A DNA stretch of 64,000 bases from Pyrrhosoma nymphula (taxonomy: Eukaryota > Arthropoda > Insecta > Odonata > Coenagrionidae): contig OY754339.1 of the NCBI GenBank assembly GCA_963573305.1, positions 6,433,941-6,497,940 on the forward strand, in the 5' to 3' direction. The first letter of the stretch is position 1, and every line of letters starts with the position of its first letter. The notes under the pieces were generated by a model that was given only the letters and a program-made list of their open reading frames with translations, did not search any database and had not been told where the DNA came from. A program made the translations under genes and the position numbers. Shown here in pieces: positions 36,271 to 48,950 of the stretch.

Positions 36271-38021
36271 ATGATAAATAATATTAATATTTTATTTAAT
36301 CCCAGAATAATTGGTACAAATTGGTGACAAACATATGGAGTTTTAGGTGGTCTCCAAGGTCATAAGACCTGAACTGAGCCACCAGCAAATTAAAAAAGAA
36401 TGAATGCCATTAACAATAAAAGCAGTAGCTGTTACATAACTAGAATTCCATTGAAAATACCATCAAAATAAATGTTCAATATTTTCTTGAGAACAAGTGT
36501 GGATGCGTGCGCAGGAGGCGTCCGACTATCAAGACCTTCGTAAGGCCGTGCTGGCACTATTGGGGTTTGCATCTCGTCTTTGTGGTCACCTCGTTGGGGC
36601 CCCCCAGCTTCCGATCCTGCGGCCGTGGCTGCCGACGATCGGTTTGAGTCTTCGGCGAGGGGGGGGGGGCAAAGGGGGGGGGAAGGAAAGGGGAGCACAA
36701 GTTGGTGCTCCTCATGTAGAGGAGGCGATCCCACGTCAAGGTGATCAACTTCCCCCACGCAAGTGTGTGTGTCTTCCCACGTGACCACCGCCTTAAGATG
36801 CCCAGATTGAAGGATTGTGGGTAGCGGGTTGATTCAGGAGGGAGTACGCGCTCGCGACATATGGAGTCCGCCAATGAGAGTAGGGCAGTGGTCACTCTCC
36901 ACGAGAGTTGAGGCTCTCTCCAAACGACTTCTTTTTTTTTTCTTTAATGTTCCGTAGTGTCCCACTCGTCGAAGCTCGAGAAATGGGCTTTGGTGAGGTA
37001 TTCGGAAGAACTTCCTCCCGTTCCGTCGAGAGCCAGGCTATTATTATTTTTTTGAGTCGGATCTTGTTCATATGAAGTGAAAACATGCTGTGAAGTAGTG
37101 GGATCAAACATGTATTTTTTTTTCGGAACAACCGTATTAATTTGTTGACTGGGTTTCAAAATCTGAGTCTCGTCCCATTTGCACTCGTGAGTCGAATCTT
37201 AATTTTATTTAAGATTTCAAAAAATATATCTATATAAGAATTGAAACTACCGTGAATGAATTAAATGCTATTGATTATTTGCTGCTTTTGAAGCTTAGCA
37301 AAATTTCACTGATATTTATAAACCGTACTTTGAATCCTTTCCCATCTCTCTGCTCAAAAGGTAATCTATTAATGGAGACCTACTTATTTTTCTTAGTGTC
37401 CCATAGAATCTCTCCATTTCCATCTCTTTCCGGAACTTATATCTCGTACAAACTTAAGAAATGCGATTTTTTAAAATGTTCCTCCCTGTATATTACTCCA
37501 TCAGACCCAGTGGGTGCGTAAAGCTTCTCAAGAAATTAGAAAGCATTGAGAATTCCATCTTTCATCGCAGAGAAAAGACGCTCCATGAGCCATCTGGTTG
37601 CCGCTTAATCAGTTGTTGATTCTCGTATTCTCACCATCTGCTCCCACTCTTGAGGAGAGGTAGAAAATGATAAACCTCAAAACACATTTTTCAAGTTTTG
37701 TTTGCCGCATTTCCCCCCGCCTACTTTCTGTCGTTCATAGGGAAGGGAAGATGTTGGAAAAGAGGGATAAACTTAGAAACGGGGCTCTGGAAATTTAATT
37801 TTCAAGGACAAGAATGGTGTGAGTTTACCCGGCGTGATTGGTCGGATGGTTGAAAGAGGCCGGCCTTTCGCATGCAATGTTACCTTTGAGGCATTCTTAG
37901 TTACAGCGTTTCGAATATCTCGAGACCGCAGTTTGGAGGGACGTATTTTGCAATAGTGCTCGCGCCGCGCTAAGTAATTCTTTCTTGAACATCCATCCCG
38001 TGACATTATTTATTCTACTTA

Positions 38022-38214
38022 ATACGGTTGGAGAGTTTAAAGCAATTTTCCACAGTTAAATGTTTTTCAAAGGCTTTATTACGACCCAGGTTTCAATGTT
38101 ATAAACATCATCTTCAGGTTGATAATGATGTTAATGACATTGAAACCTATGTCGTAATAAAGTCTTTTCAAAACTTTTAACTGTGGAAAATTGCTTTAAA
38201 CTCTCCAACCGTAT
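38022..38214. mobile_element. 193-bp palindrome carrying paired hammerhead-like motifs
   Basis: From atacggttggagagtttaaa on the left to its complement ending ccgtat on the right, the sequence folds back on itself around 38118. Arms share caattttccacagtt / aactgtggaaaattg. Motifs: antisense 38081-38117 (CTGAAGA, T, GATGTT-TAT-AACATT stem, GAAACC, tgggtcg) and sense 38119-38154 (degenerate TTGATAA, T, GATGT…ACATT, GAAACC). The outer sequence differs from the 54.2 kb palindrome, but the same tgtggaaaattgc flank is present in both. Confidence 0.75.
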
Positions 38215-41200
38215 CATGTATAAATTCTACGCCTTATAGCGCGAATCTTCGGAATTCATATCCTACTTAAAGCTGCCATATTTTAGGCTATAGTTTGTTT
38301 ATTTTGAGGGGTTCTTTTTGAGCATTGCGCGCGAAAGTAACGATTTGTATTTATTTAGTATTTTTTTATATATTTAGCACCGAGAGTACAAATCATAGAT
38401 CTTCGTCACTATCTGGATACCCTCATCTCCATTGATTAAAATTCTCTGCTTTCATGATCTTCGTTATCATCATCCGATCTACTACAGGCAGATCTCTCAC
38501 GCTAATCCATATTATTTTCCTCGTTGGAAATAGCCTTTAGCAGAATTTCGATCGATCTAACCGATTAGAAGATTTTATGGTTGATCCTTTCAATGAGATA
38601 AAACAACATCATGGAATGATATTAGCGTGGGGTATGAGTGGTTATTGTAAAATGGCTTTTCATTCAATGGGTTCCAGGGAAATGAGATGTTGATTACTAT
38701 TACTGCCGGAAATGTGTGCATAAACATTTTCTCTCGAGGATGTTTATTTAGTAATTTTTTTATATTTTAAGTATTTCCAAGTTATTTTCGGAGCTACATC
38801 CACTGTTCATGTACATGAATTCAATTCAATGCTATCAGCTTTGTCTCTACGTCCTTTGTAGTCCATGTATTCATAATCTCGTATCCACGAATCATATCGC
38901 CCTTTATATTACCACTTACGAACATTTATATTAATATCTAATATTACGAATTAATTGAAGAATGTCCGTGATACCAGTTTACAATTCAGTCATGTACACC
39001 TTGCCATAATTTTCAGATTGGGGCTTTTTTTACTTTCATTGCTGTGTGTCACTTGTTCGTGCTACTACGTTTACATTGTCGGAATACCTTTTCTGCAATT
39101 ACGACAAATCACTAAATAAAAATTGACATGCTTTCATTGGCTGCCTAAATTATCACCGTAATAGATATTTTACACATTTTACTAAGTAATCATAAAAATT
39201 CACCCAAAGCATTGTTCTGTACTAACGTAGAATACGGCCTTCATTTCCCTGCGATCCTATTTGATTCACTTAACGCAGATTTTCTTTTTAGGCAACGCAT
39301 TCAAGCTATAATCAAACGATTTCACATTATCTCGACACAATGATTTTTGAAAGTAAATCCAAATGATTCGTACCTATTCCAATATGAAATGTTACTTCCT
39401 CTCTGAAACCTAATATGCTAGTTACAGTTTTATTTTAACATAGCTCTGCCTTAGGCATTATGGATTAGATAATAGATTGATGAGATGGGAAGGAGTAATT
39501 AAGTTCGATAGCAGCTTGAAAAATTCATTTCGTCAATCCGCTTCCGGAATGCGTGCTGCTTTTTTTTGGTGTTCGCACGTGCCAAATACATCGAGCCGGC
39601 GAACACACAAGTCTCATACTTACGTCGTAAGGAAGGCGTAATAATTCTCAATCCTACTTCTCCTGTGCCTCCGTTTTTAATACCACGGTTGCTGCTGTCT
39701 CTCATAATGCCCCCTCTATTGATGTGGCGTAAGAATAATAAAAATGAAGATGTTTACCCGCGTTAATCAATCGTGAAAATGCTGCAAGTTCTCTCACCAC
39801 AGTCACGTCACAACATCGGTTTAAGTCGGTGTCATTCATGCACGGCGGCGTCACTCTTCTGAACCACATGTTGAGGTAACCTCCTCCTCCTCCTGAGTAC
39901 CTTCCTCATAGTTTCTCCCTCCGTCCATGTATCCATCCTTGGGATATTCCCGCTCAAGGTGACCTTAAGAATAGGACACTGACACCTTACACTTGGGGTG
40001 AGGACACAGCTTAGTGCGGTCGGAAGACATGTCGAGAACCGCATATTATTTTCCGAGACGACGCTATTAATGCCAGCACAATTCCGCGGTTAATTCAAAC
40101 CTCGGGCGGGATTATTTTAATTCTGCGAACAAACTATAACTACTCCTCAGGGTAACTAAGCGTCACCTTCACGATGAAAGAGGTGGCTGAGTGCATCTCG
40201 GAATTGTTATGCGTTTTATTGAGTTGAAGATATTTTATGGAAAAATCTTTCTTTCATGGTAATTAATTCAACTTATACCAGCTACTTTAAATTTTTGGTA
40301 TAAAATATACCTTTCACCACTTCACTGTTAGACTATTGAGATAATTCTTCCTAAGAATCGTGCTTTTTAAGTTTATAACTTTTTTTTCCTGCATTGATTC
40401 AACGGAATATTGGCTTAATAAAATCAATACTATCGGATCTTAGTGGCGTTTACTGTACACACAACCTTTTCATTTAGTTTTGCAGCATTGGGAAAATAAT
40501 GAACAATTTTGTTTCGTTGCTAATGATGTTCGAGTAACAATGTATCTCAATCAAATAAAAGCAATGCTATCAAAGATGTTTTCTTAAATTTTAATATAGA
40601 GTTGTTGAATCGTAATGCTTATTTTAATCTTTTTTAAAACTCTCGGCTGTTAATAAGATAATCAAGCAAACATATATACTTAGCTGATTTTATTTACATT
40701 CAGTACCTACGCATTGTGGCATTACATTACCCACATTAACAATTATGAAAGTCTTGCTCATACTTAATTTATATTGATGAAAACGCTCCATATGAATTAT
40801 CATTGTCTTAATCTCACATTAATTAAGTTATTTTGAAGCCCATCGCTGTATTTTTGGTTCATTTAATTAATTCATCGTTAATAATCACCTTTCTATGTAT
40901 TTAGTGACATCACAGTGACCTAAGAATTAGGAGTTCGAGAAAAAGGCCGAGTATATTAGGCGCCACTTAAATCAATAAATGTGTAGCATTATACGCTGAA
41001 GCGCGATCATTAAACGCTAAAGAACCTCGTCTGGCCGGTTGCGCAAATATTTAGCCATGGAATAGACAGTTATGGGATTCATTAAAAAGTGGCGCTCGTT
41101 AATGTATTCGGGTTGCAGGAAATATCGCTTTTGTTGCTATTCCTCCAATAGTTATTGTTTCTGTTGGTTGCTTTTTCCCGTACCGGTGGATTAAGGGGTA

Positions 41201-41529
41201 TGTACGCTTGATAAATGTATAAAAATAACTAAGGCTCACTCTAAGTGGTCAGCATGAATAAATAAACTCTTCATTTACCACATAATAACTCCTTTATGGA
41301 GTAGCTATAAACCCCCAAGTGGTTCATTACGCATCCGCCATCATGGTACTCGAATAACTATTACTAATAATACACCGTCTATTTGGTCCAATCTGACTAC
41401 ATTTTTTGGAGCCAATGAAGTTAGAGAATGTTTCTGCGATGGATATTGAACGAATGCATTGACTTATAGATGTCAGGTGTGCATTAGATACACATTATGA
41501 GTTTCTTTGCTGCAATCGGTTTCTGTGAG

Positions 41530-41532
<3 letters not shown>

Positions 41533-41569
<37 letters not shown>
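41533..41569. repeat. (AT)n microsatellite
   Basis: About 18 uninterrupted AT dinucleotides lie in intron 1. Frames reading YIYIYIY across it are artefacts. Confidence 0.97.
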
Positions 41570-41572
<3 letters not shown>

Positions 41573-43395
41573 GCTCGAGGAGTATATTTTCATTTGTCAG
41601 TCGAATTGAAAGGTAAAGTTTCCTCAGACGCGAGCGACGACATTCGTCGAATTCCACCGCATTCCAGTTGCCTTTGTTGCCCCCTATCGGTGGAGGGCTC
41701 AAGACTCAAAAGTTGGCCACGATCTCCTAGCGAGCGGGCGATCATGAGCGAGCGAGCCCTTCCAGACTAGGCCTCTCTCTCTTCAATCCAATCCTACTCC
41801 TACTCGGCTGGAGTGAAAGTGGTCTCGAGGTGGCAGAAGAGTGAAAGGGGTTGGGGGCGCGCAGCAAGACGCACGCGGGATGAAAGTGTGTGTTCTCCAA
41901 GAGTGCCAACGCCCACAAATCCCCCCTCTCACTCACCCACCCTACCCCCAGGGGGCAGTTTTACCCACCTCCCATTCACCTCAACCCCCCCTCTCATTCC
42001 TCCATCATTCCTACCGTCCATAGTCGACTCCAGCGAGAAGATAATCCAGCTAGATTGATGGAAGAAATCTAAACGACTCCACGTGCGTTACGGGGCCCTG
42101 CTTTAAGCCATCCTTGGTCAAATTACCGAGCAATTATCGCGTAGCACCGTTCGATCACTCCGCACAAGGACACAAGATGGATTCCCGCGAGCTTTACTTT
42201 AATTTAATGACACGGAACATGTCTTTTTTATGATTTCTGCACTCGTAATTAGGTTTACGTGTGACTGCTCTATCAATTACCAATAGATGAATACATTTTT
42301 GGGTGAGACGTAGGTTATTGAGTGTTAAGGGATGAATGCCAGTCAGCTTGACTTCAGTTTTGAACGATACAGAGAATGAACTTTTTATGGAGTTTAAACT
42401 CGTATTTAGGTGTACAGCGGAATGCTATACTATTTTCCGAAATATATAAATATTTCTGTATGCTTGAAACTTGTGATATTGAGTTCATATGTATTATTTC
42501 ATTATTACCTATCCAGTTGTGCCTCTCCATTTCTGATGGAGCATTGTACACTGGATCGTATTGGTGAATAGGGGATAGATTTTTCCAAATTATTATATGA
42601 ATTAGGGAAATGAGCTTTCATTCAAACACTAAATAAGGCACACTAGTGATCGGTGTAAATTTGTCGATGACGGTTTTGAATTTTTGTTGGCGAAATGATT
42701 ATGGTTGATCATTGTTTCCCTATAGGATCAAGTTCAGTCCCAGATTATATGGAATCAATACTTTTATAGCATTTGATTTTTAAAAAGGCGAAATTAAAGG
42801 TAAGAGCATTGCTTTTTTGACTGTCAGAAAGGAATTCATGAGTTTTCTGGGCTTGTAATGTGGCTGGGAAAAATAAACTCGCGCAATTATGTCATACGTG
42901 ATGTACTCCGGTCATATAGTGATTATTTCAGGACAGGGTCACTCTAAAGTGCGAAAATAATTTTAAAACTGTCGCCTTTCTAGGATGTGAACCCATGTAA
43001 AATCATAATTCCATCATTTTTTTCCGGAAATTAACTCCATAATTGCCGACTGAGAATATCTCTCCCGTCCTTCCGCCTCCACACGAGGAGAAACTTTCCT
43101 TTTCCTTGCGTTCATAGTGAGCGGAGTGTTCCGTGCTTCGTCCTTTCCCAGTACTCCCAAGGCGTGGCGCGAATTACAATTACAGGCAACGCCCCGTCGT
43201 CGGCTCGTTGGCGCTCGTGGAGTGCTCGAGAGCCTGGCTCAGTGTGCGACATACGCCTTCCGTCATCCCGCAACCCCGCCCTGAGCTCACCTTTCCCGAA
43301 GGATCTCTGTCGCTGGAGTGAGTGGCTCATTGAATGTTCACACAACCATCGTAGCTATCCATGTAACAAATCGACGCAAATTTGTACCACTCTTA

Positions 43396-43597
43396 GGCCC
43401 GGTTTCATCAAGTCTGGCACCTTTGACCGGCAGGTCAATTGACCTTTACACCACCATGATGTTAAACTGAGAGATCATGTTTTGTGAAGTGTTTCAGACA
43501 GTTTTTTATCAAACGAAAGCCTTATGGATGAGATAGCGCGTCCAAATTGATTATCGTAGGGAGAAAATGTTTCATTGATACATTATGAAACAGGGCC
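43396..43597. mobile_element. PIF/Harbinger-like MITE, 202 bp, TTA target duplication
   Basis: The ends are ggcccggtttcatcaa (left) and, in reverse complement, ggccctgtttcataatg (right). Both sides are flanked by TTA (43393-43395 and 43598-43600). A 3-bp TTA/TWA duplication and GGSCC-type ends fit PIF/Harbinger MITEs. It has no coding capacity. Confidence 0.75.
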
Positions 43598-44696
43598 TTA
43601 AAATCACACTCGTAACTCTGTAGTGCCCTCTCCATTATTCTCAACGTATACGTGAAAAGCAAGCAGCTAATATCGGATGAAATTAGCGTTCCCACATCCA
43701 AGTGACGTTTTGCAATTTCGGAAATGCTTTTGAAAGTTAATAACACCCTTCTTTGCTCATTCATGGAAGTAACACTTCACTCTTCTCCATTTTGCTGGCC
43801 TTATTTAATTATCGTATTTCATCTCCTCCGGTTTTTACCCCACGGCGCCAGCGCGTATCGTGGCTAGTTAGCTTTATTAAGAACTAAAAATTACGATATT
43901 AAAGTCCATGGTGTCATGTGGCAAATCCGATGTTGAAAAAATACTTTATTATTATATATTAATATGTATATCGACGAATTGCATCGCCATCACTTTTCAC
44001 TCTTTTTCTAAAAATTACGAGCGTTCACTAGACTTGATGCGCCGAGGGGAAGGTACGTGACGCCGGTCGCGGTGCGTTGGAAGGGTGAACGGAAAGGGTG
44101 AACGAAAGGTCCTTTCTGTGTCCGCACTCTCAAAAGTGCGGCTGCAGAAGTGGGGCAGTGTGGTGTATAGAGGCGGCCCCACACCACTCCAGGAAACGGG
44201 TGCCGTGGGAGGGGCGTGGGTGGGAACTGCATTCCTCGCGATTTGCCGCTCACCGCACTCTCAAGTGCCCACGCCCATTCCGCGAGCAATATCCGTGTAA
44301 ACGGGGAAGTTTGTGGCTGCGATCCGTTCGCCATTCTCCTCCTCTTTCAGGACGTGGCGACGTAAGAACTTGTTCCCAAGAGCATATGCCCGTCTTAACC
44401 TCGTACAGGGCATCAACTTTTAAAAACATCACAACCTGTCGATTGTTGTTGATGAATACGATTTCAGGTTTATACCTGCGGTTGGTAAAACGATCACCAT
44501 AAATATGAAGAGTACACTTCCAAAAGCAAGACAACATTTTGAATGTGAATGGTGGCACTAGTAGAACCTCGTGATTCAATTAGTATTTTCCCTAAGAACA
44601 TTAATTTATTTGGCTTCTTAGTCAACCATCAACCGTAAAAGGTTAAGGGAGATTACACTGTTGAACTAAATGTATGTCTTTTGTTTATTTTTCGTG

Positions 44697-44840
44697 TTCA
44701 TCATCATCAGTAGTCATCAATCCAAGCGAACAGATTTGTTCACTACTTTTTTCACTCCATTCTCTTCTCAGCTTACCTCATAATTCCTCGATATTTCCGT
44801 CTTCTCATTCCCCACATCATTTCCATAGTCTCCTCCGGTG
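44697..44840 (-). mobile_element. Non-LTR retrotransposon 3' remnant, antisense
   Basis: The minus strand reads MMWGMRRRKYRGIMR, then AEKRMEW, and ends in ttggattgatgactactgat. This matches the 3' tail of the other LINE remnants. A related but more decayed antisense piece lies at 45775-45905. Confidence 0.55.
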
Positions 44841-45774
44841 AAATATACTATGGAAGAAGCCTTGGTTATATTTTTCCTCGTTCTTTTTTCTTGCTTGACT
44901 CTTGACATTATTCTTGTTACTTATTGAAAAATGTGATAAACGCCAAAATCCCACTTTACCACTCTATTTCCCTTGTTAACAATTGGAGTTTTGAGTACTC
45001 GGGCTAAAACATTCTCTATATAAGTGGACAAATAAACTATCAAATGTAGTTTTTACAAAAAACTGAAATAAGAAGCAAATTCTTGCAAAGGAATTCAATT
45101 GTAACAAAATGTCGGCACCGTCCTTATCTTTGAGTCATTGAGTTGTTATCTATGCCGTTATCATATACACTCAAAATCCTGCTAGCCCATGCTTCTATGG
45201 AGACTACTCCATGCAGCCTACTCCTTGAGTTGGGAAATGTACTTATACACTAATCTGCGACTGATTTCTTGCTCATTTCATCTTATCATTGCATGTCATT
45301 AGAGGGGTCAGTAATGCATTAAACCGCATGAATGAAAAGATGGAAGCTCTCATTTGTTTTGATTCATGCAATTCCCTTGGGGACATCTTTAGAAGCATCT
45401 CGGGCGCATTTCTCCGATGCATACATTTTTGCTCCCACATATCACCCTCTGCGCGAGCGATGCAATGGTTAAGCACGAGGATTGCGTAATGGCGAAGGGG
45501 AAGCGTTGGTTTGGCCATCATTCGAGATTCAATGCTGCATGCGATGCAATCCACGTCTGGTTTGTCGGATTCGAGGAAATTTCCCCAGCTCGCTTTCCTT
45601 CGGTGCAAGATGCCAGTGGGCGAGTGACTAAATTGGAAAACAAACTTGAGAATAGACTGCATTCGTACCAACATTTCAATATTTTAATTGCAACTGCTCA
45701 TCCTAAATTGGCCCAAAATTATTCCACTTAAGAGTGCTATTTTTTTTGGAATGCAATGATCACCACCGTTGGCT

Positions 45775-45905
45775 TTCATCAATTTCAAACAGTTTGAGTT
45801 TGTCACTATCAACAGTCATCCCTCCGAAGATACGTTTTCTGCAACTTTCCACTCCAATTTCTCATCAGCTTACCATTTCATTCCTACAATGGTCCTCACT
45901 TTCGT
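45775..45905 (-). mobile_element. Decayed LINE 3' remnant, antisense
   Basis: The plus-strand blocks ctttccactccaatttctca and cagcttaccatttcattcct align in order with cactccattctcttctcagc and cttacctcataattcctcga at 44700-44800. It is assigned only through that similarity. Confidence 0.4.
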
Positions 45906-48647
45906 GTATTGAAAATTTTCATTCCTAAATTTGAGGTTTTTCCTTCGCTTTCATTCACCTCAACTAGCTCTCGCTAGAGCTTAAGGTGGTTGGAGCGAGA
46001 GATAGTTCCCTAGTCATAATGGAGACCATATTAAAATTTTTTTTATTTCACCGTCTGTAAGATCTTTGAAATAAATATTGTAATATTAATGGCGCAAAGA
46101 TATAGTTATATATTACCAAAAATCTCAGGAATTAAATAAATATATCGACTTAAGTCTCTAACTTGACTCATTTTTTCACGCCATACGGCTAAAAAGCCTT
46201 CAAAACAGCAGGTTTTTTTGCGATTCCGTAAATAATACTGTGGTGAGTAAAAGATTATTTTTCATAAATAGTTGAGAAAACATGCAATCTACACACCGTT
46301 AGTTTTTTGACGCAATCTAGGTGTTATAAATTCCTATTTCCTTCAATATTCTCCCTCTGGAGTGCACAGCCATAATCTATCACATGTAAGACAGCTTATA
46401 TTTTTAGACAAATTGCTCGAAAAGTAGTTCGAAAAGGGGTTGATATTTATTGATATCATTGGAAAGATGAGAGTTGTTTCTTTAAAATGAGACCAAATCC
46501 ATCAAATTCTAGGTGAATTGATTTTTCGCTTAAACTACCTTAATTTACCCCAGACAGCAACTCAGGAGACTTAACATTTTCATAACAACGCAGAGAAAAA
46601 CTGTTATTCCTGGGTGAAAATTCATTTGAATGCATATTTCTCCGAAATGTTGGGATTCCTTAAAAAATAAAATGTAAGGGAATTATTTGTGTACTTTTGA
46701 ACAATTTGACATTTTTCTCTCGTTATTCCTGTATTTAGGTAGCTCACCTTCAGCATCGTCATTTTTCTGACCGTTTATTAGATGCTCGTATGTGTGATGA
46801 TATTCGACTTTCATCCTTCCTAAGATTCAACTGGTGAGGTTTCCCAAATTGCCAACTCATCGACATTTTCTGGCGAAAGTTTCTCCCTGGCGTGCGTTTA
46901 ACACATTTTTCTTCCCTTTAGATGAGAGTTTTGAAAAAATTCTGTTGCTCCTCCTTGAATTTGTACTTGTGTCATTTCGAAATATGGCGTCAAAATTGCT
47001 TTCGAATTAATATCCCCCGGCAGCCATCTCTTTTATTTCCGAGTCGTTTATCTATGAGCATTTTTTTTCTGAGTGGTGATTAAATATTCGTGGGCGTGCT
47101 TATTTACGCTCAAGTCTTTTAGCGCATGCCATCTTTGGTGTCTCTCCCGGAAAGATTTTGTGAATTTACGACGAATTTTCCGAGTTGATGCTATGGGTTT
47201 TGGATTCCCCCAATATGTCATGCTCTCCCCTCTTCTTCTTCCCATGCATTTTGTTTAATTGATCTCTGAACTCTCTTTCTCGATTACTTTGCGCAATTCC
47301 AACTAACTCTGATGGTAATGTCATATGAAAACCCACGTCGGTTTCACGATGACCAAAAGTCTCTCTTCTACAGGGTGATGCATTGATCTTTATCGATCCA
47401 TAACCTTTTTGCGACATCTTTTTCCCATTCATTCCGAGTTCGTGTACGTCTCCATTGCGTTAGGTACGCTATCCTGCCCGAACGACCCCCGCCGTGCGCC
47501 TTCCATCTTTGAAAGTCACTCGGGTGGGATGCATGTTTAAGGGGGGGGGGGAGGAAGAGGAGGGGGAAAGGTGAAATTTTTTCTCTAAAGGCCACACGAG
47601 CGGAGAACTTTCACTTGTTATTGCCGTTCCCTCCCCTTTCCCCTTCTCCCGATGCTCATTTTTCTCCCTCCCTGGCTCCGAGATGCCACATGCCTGATCA
47701 ACACACCACGCAACCCCCACACCATCACGACCCTTTCATCGGAAGCCGTCGCCAACTCATCTTCCCCGACCACGCTCTTCCTCGTTCGATTGTCATTTCG
47801 TCACGTTCACCTCCTTCCACCCTTCGGGGTGTCTTCCCCCTCAAAACTGCCGCCTATCTCAATCCAACCCGTTCCTGTTCCCTCCCTTCAAATTCTCGGA
47901 ATATCTGTTAAACGCTGATGAGCTCTCAGAGTTTGAACTTTTTTTAAAGGAAATTTGAAGAAGATATAACCGCGCATAAAATTAAATGAATTTGGCTTAA
48001 TTGAAAATGAAAATATCTAATCTCTCTTATGATACCAGAATATCAGCTTTGCACTCTTTCTCGATATATTTACCAAAAAGCAGAAGCCATTTTCCATGGG
48101 ATATGTTACGGCTCTGCGCTCCTCGGAGACATAATTTAAAAAATGAGGATGTTGAGACGTACGGATCGTGGCAGAAATGTTGCTTTGCGTACTTAGCGTG
48201 TTTTCTCAAACATTTTGAAAAACAATTCTATGAATCACCATATTAATTTTTATAGAATTACAGAAAGACTTTCAGTTGTGCGGTTTTAGCGTGAAAGAAA
48301 ACAGTCAAGTAAGACAAGCCTTAAAAATCTATATGTAGTTAATTACTGAAAAGTTCAGTCGTAAAAACTAAGTTTTTTTTCGTAATTAATATTACTTTAT
48401 TCACTTCATAGTTCCTATGACTGCTTTGTTTTATAAATAAAATTAGAATGTGGAATTCATTATGACTAGAGAAAAACTCACCCAAACTACCTTAAGTAGT
48501 TTATGAAAAAATTCTTGCAGATTTCCATTTTTTTCAAATTCTTTCATTCACGATGAGCAAGTTCCACACATCTGCCCTGAGACAACATCATTCATGCCTT
48601 TTTAACACGCTTTTTTGTTTAAAGATTTCCGCAGCTTTTTTGTCTGT

Positions 48648-48831
48648 AAATGATGATGTTTTCGGGGTAATCGGCCCAACAATGCTGCAACGGACATCGA
48701 GGCATCTATATAAGACAGAGCTGAAGCCAAAAAACGCTCATTCTCTTGATGATGCTTCCAGTAGGAGAAGCGAAACGTTGAGTTTTAAAAAAAGGAACAT
48801 TACGCAGCATACCCCGAAAACATCATCATTT
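48648..48831. mobile_element. 184-bp inverted-repeat element with one hammerhead-like motif
   Basis: A perfect 22-bp inverted repeat (aaatgatgatgttttcgggg plus ta at 48648-48669; complement at 48810-48831) bounds the segment. Inside, 48746-48780 reads TTGATGA, T, GCTTC…GAAGC stem, GAAA and ACGT followed by T. The element is non-coding. Only one motif copy is present, unlike the palindromic loci. Confidence 0.65.
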
Positions 48832-48859
48832 ATATCATTCATACCTTTCGTCGAGTTTT

Positions 48860-48950
48860 TGATTATTCGAAAGAGTTTAACCGAAAGGAGAACAAAGTGT
48901 AGATCTGCATCTAACCAATCTTCGGATTGATGACTACTGATGATGACGCC
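48860..48950 (+). mobile_element. LINE ORF2 extreme C-terminus and tail
   Basis: The plus strand ends LTERRTKCRSASNQSSD, matching the 'L-A-E-R-R-x-x-W-R-A-x-x-N' ending seen at 25.0 kb, with tryptophan changed to cysteine. It is followed by ttgatgactactgatgatga, a 3' tail shared with other copies. It directly adjoins the inverted-repeat element at 48648-48831. Confidence 0.6.

Noticed and set aside
41507..41770. Open frames reading YIYIYIY on both strands
   Set aside because: They are translations of an AT microsatellite.
44098..44502. 134-aa frame in a GC-rich islet
   Set aside because: Stop codons are depleted by composition on both strands; there is no protein signature.
45273..45674. 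133-aa minus-strand frame
   Set aside because: No recognisable domain, and overlapping plus-strand frames of similar length.
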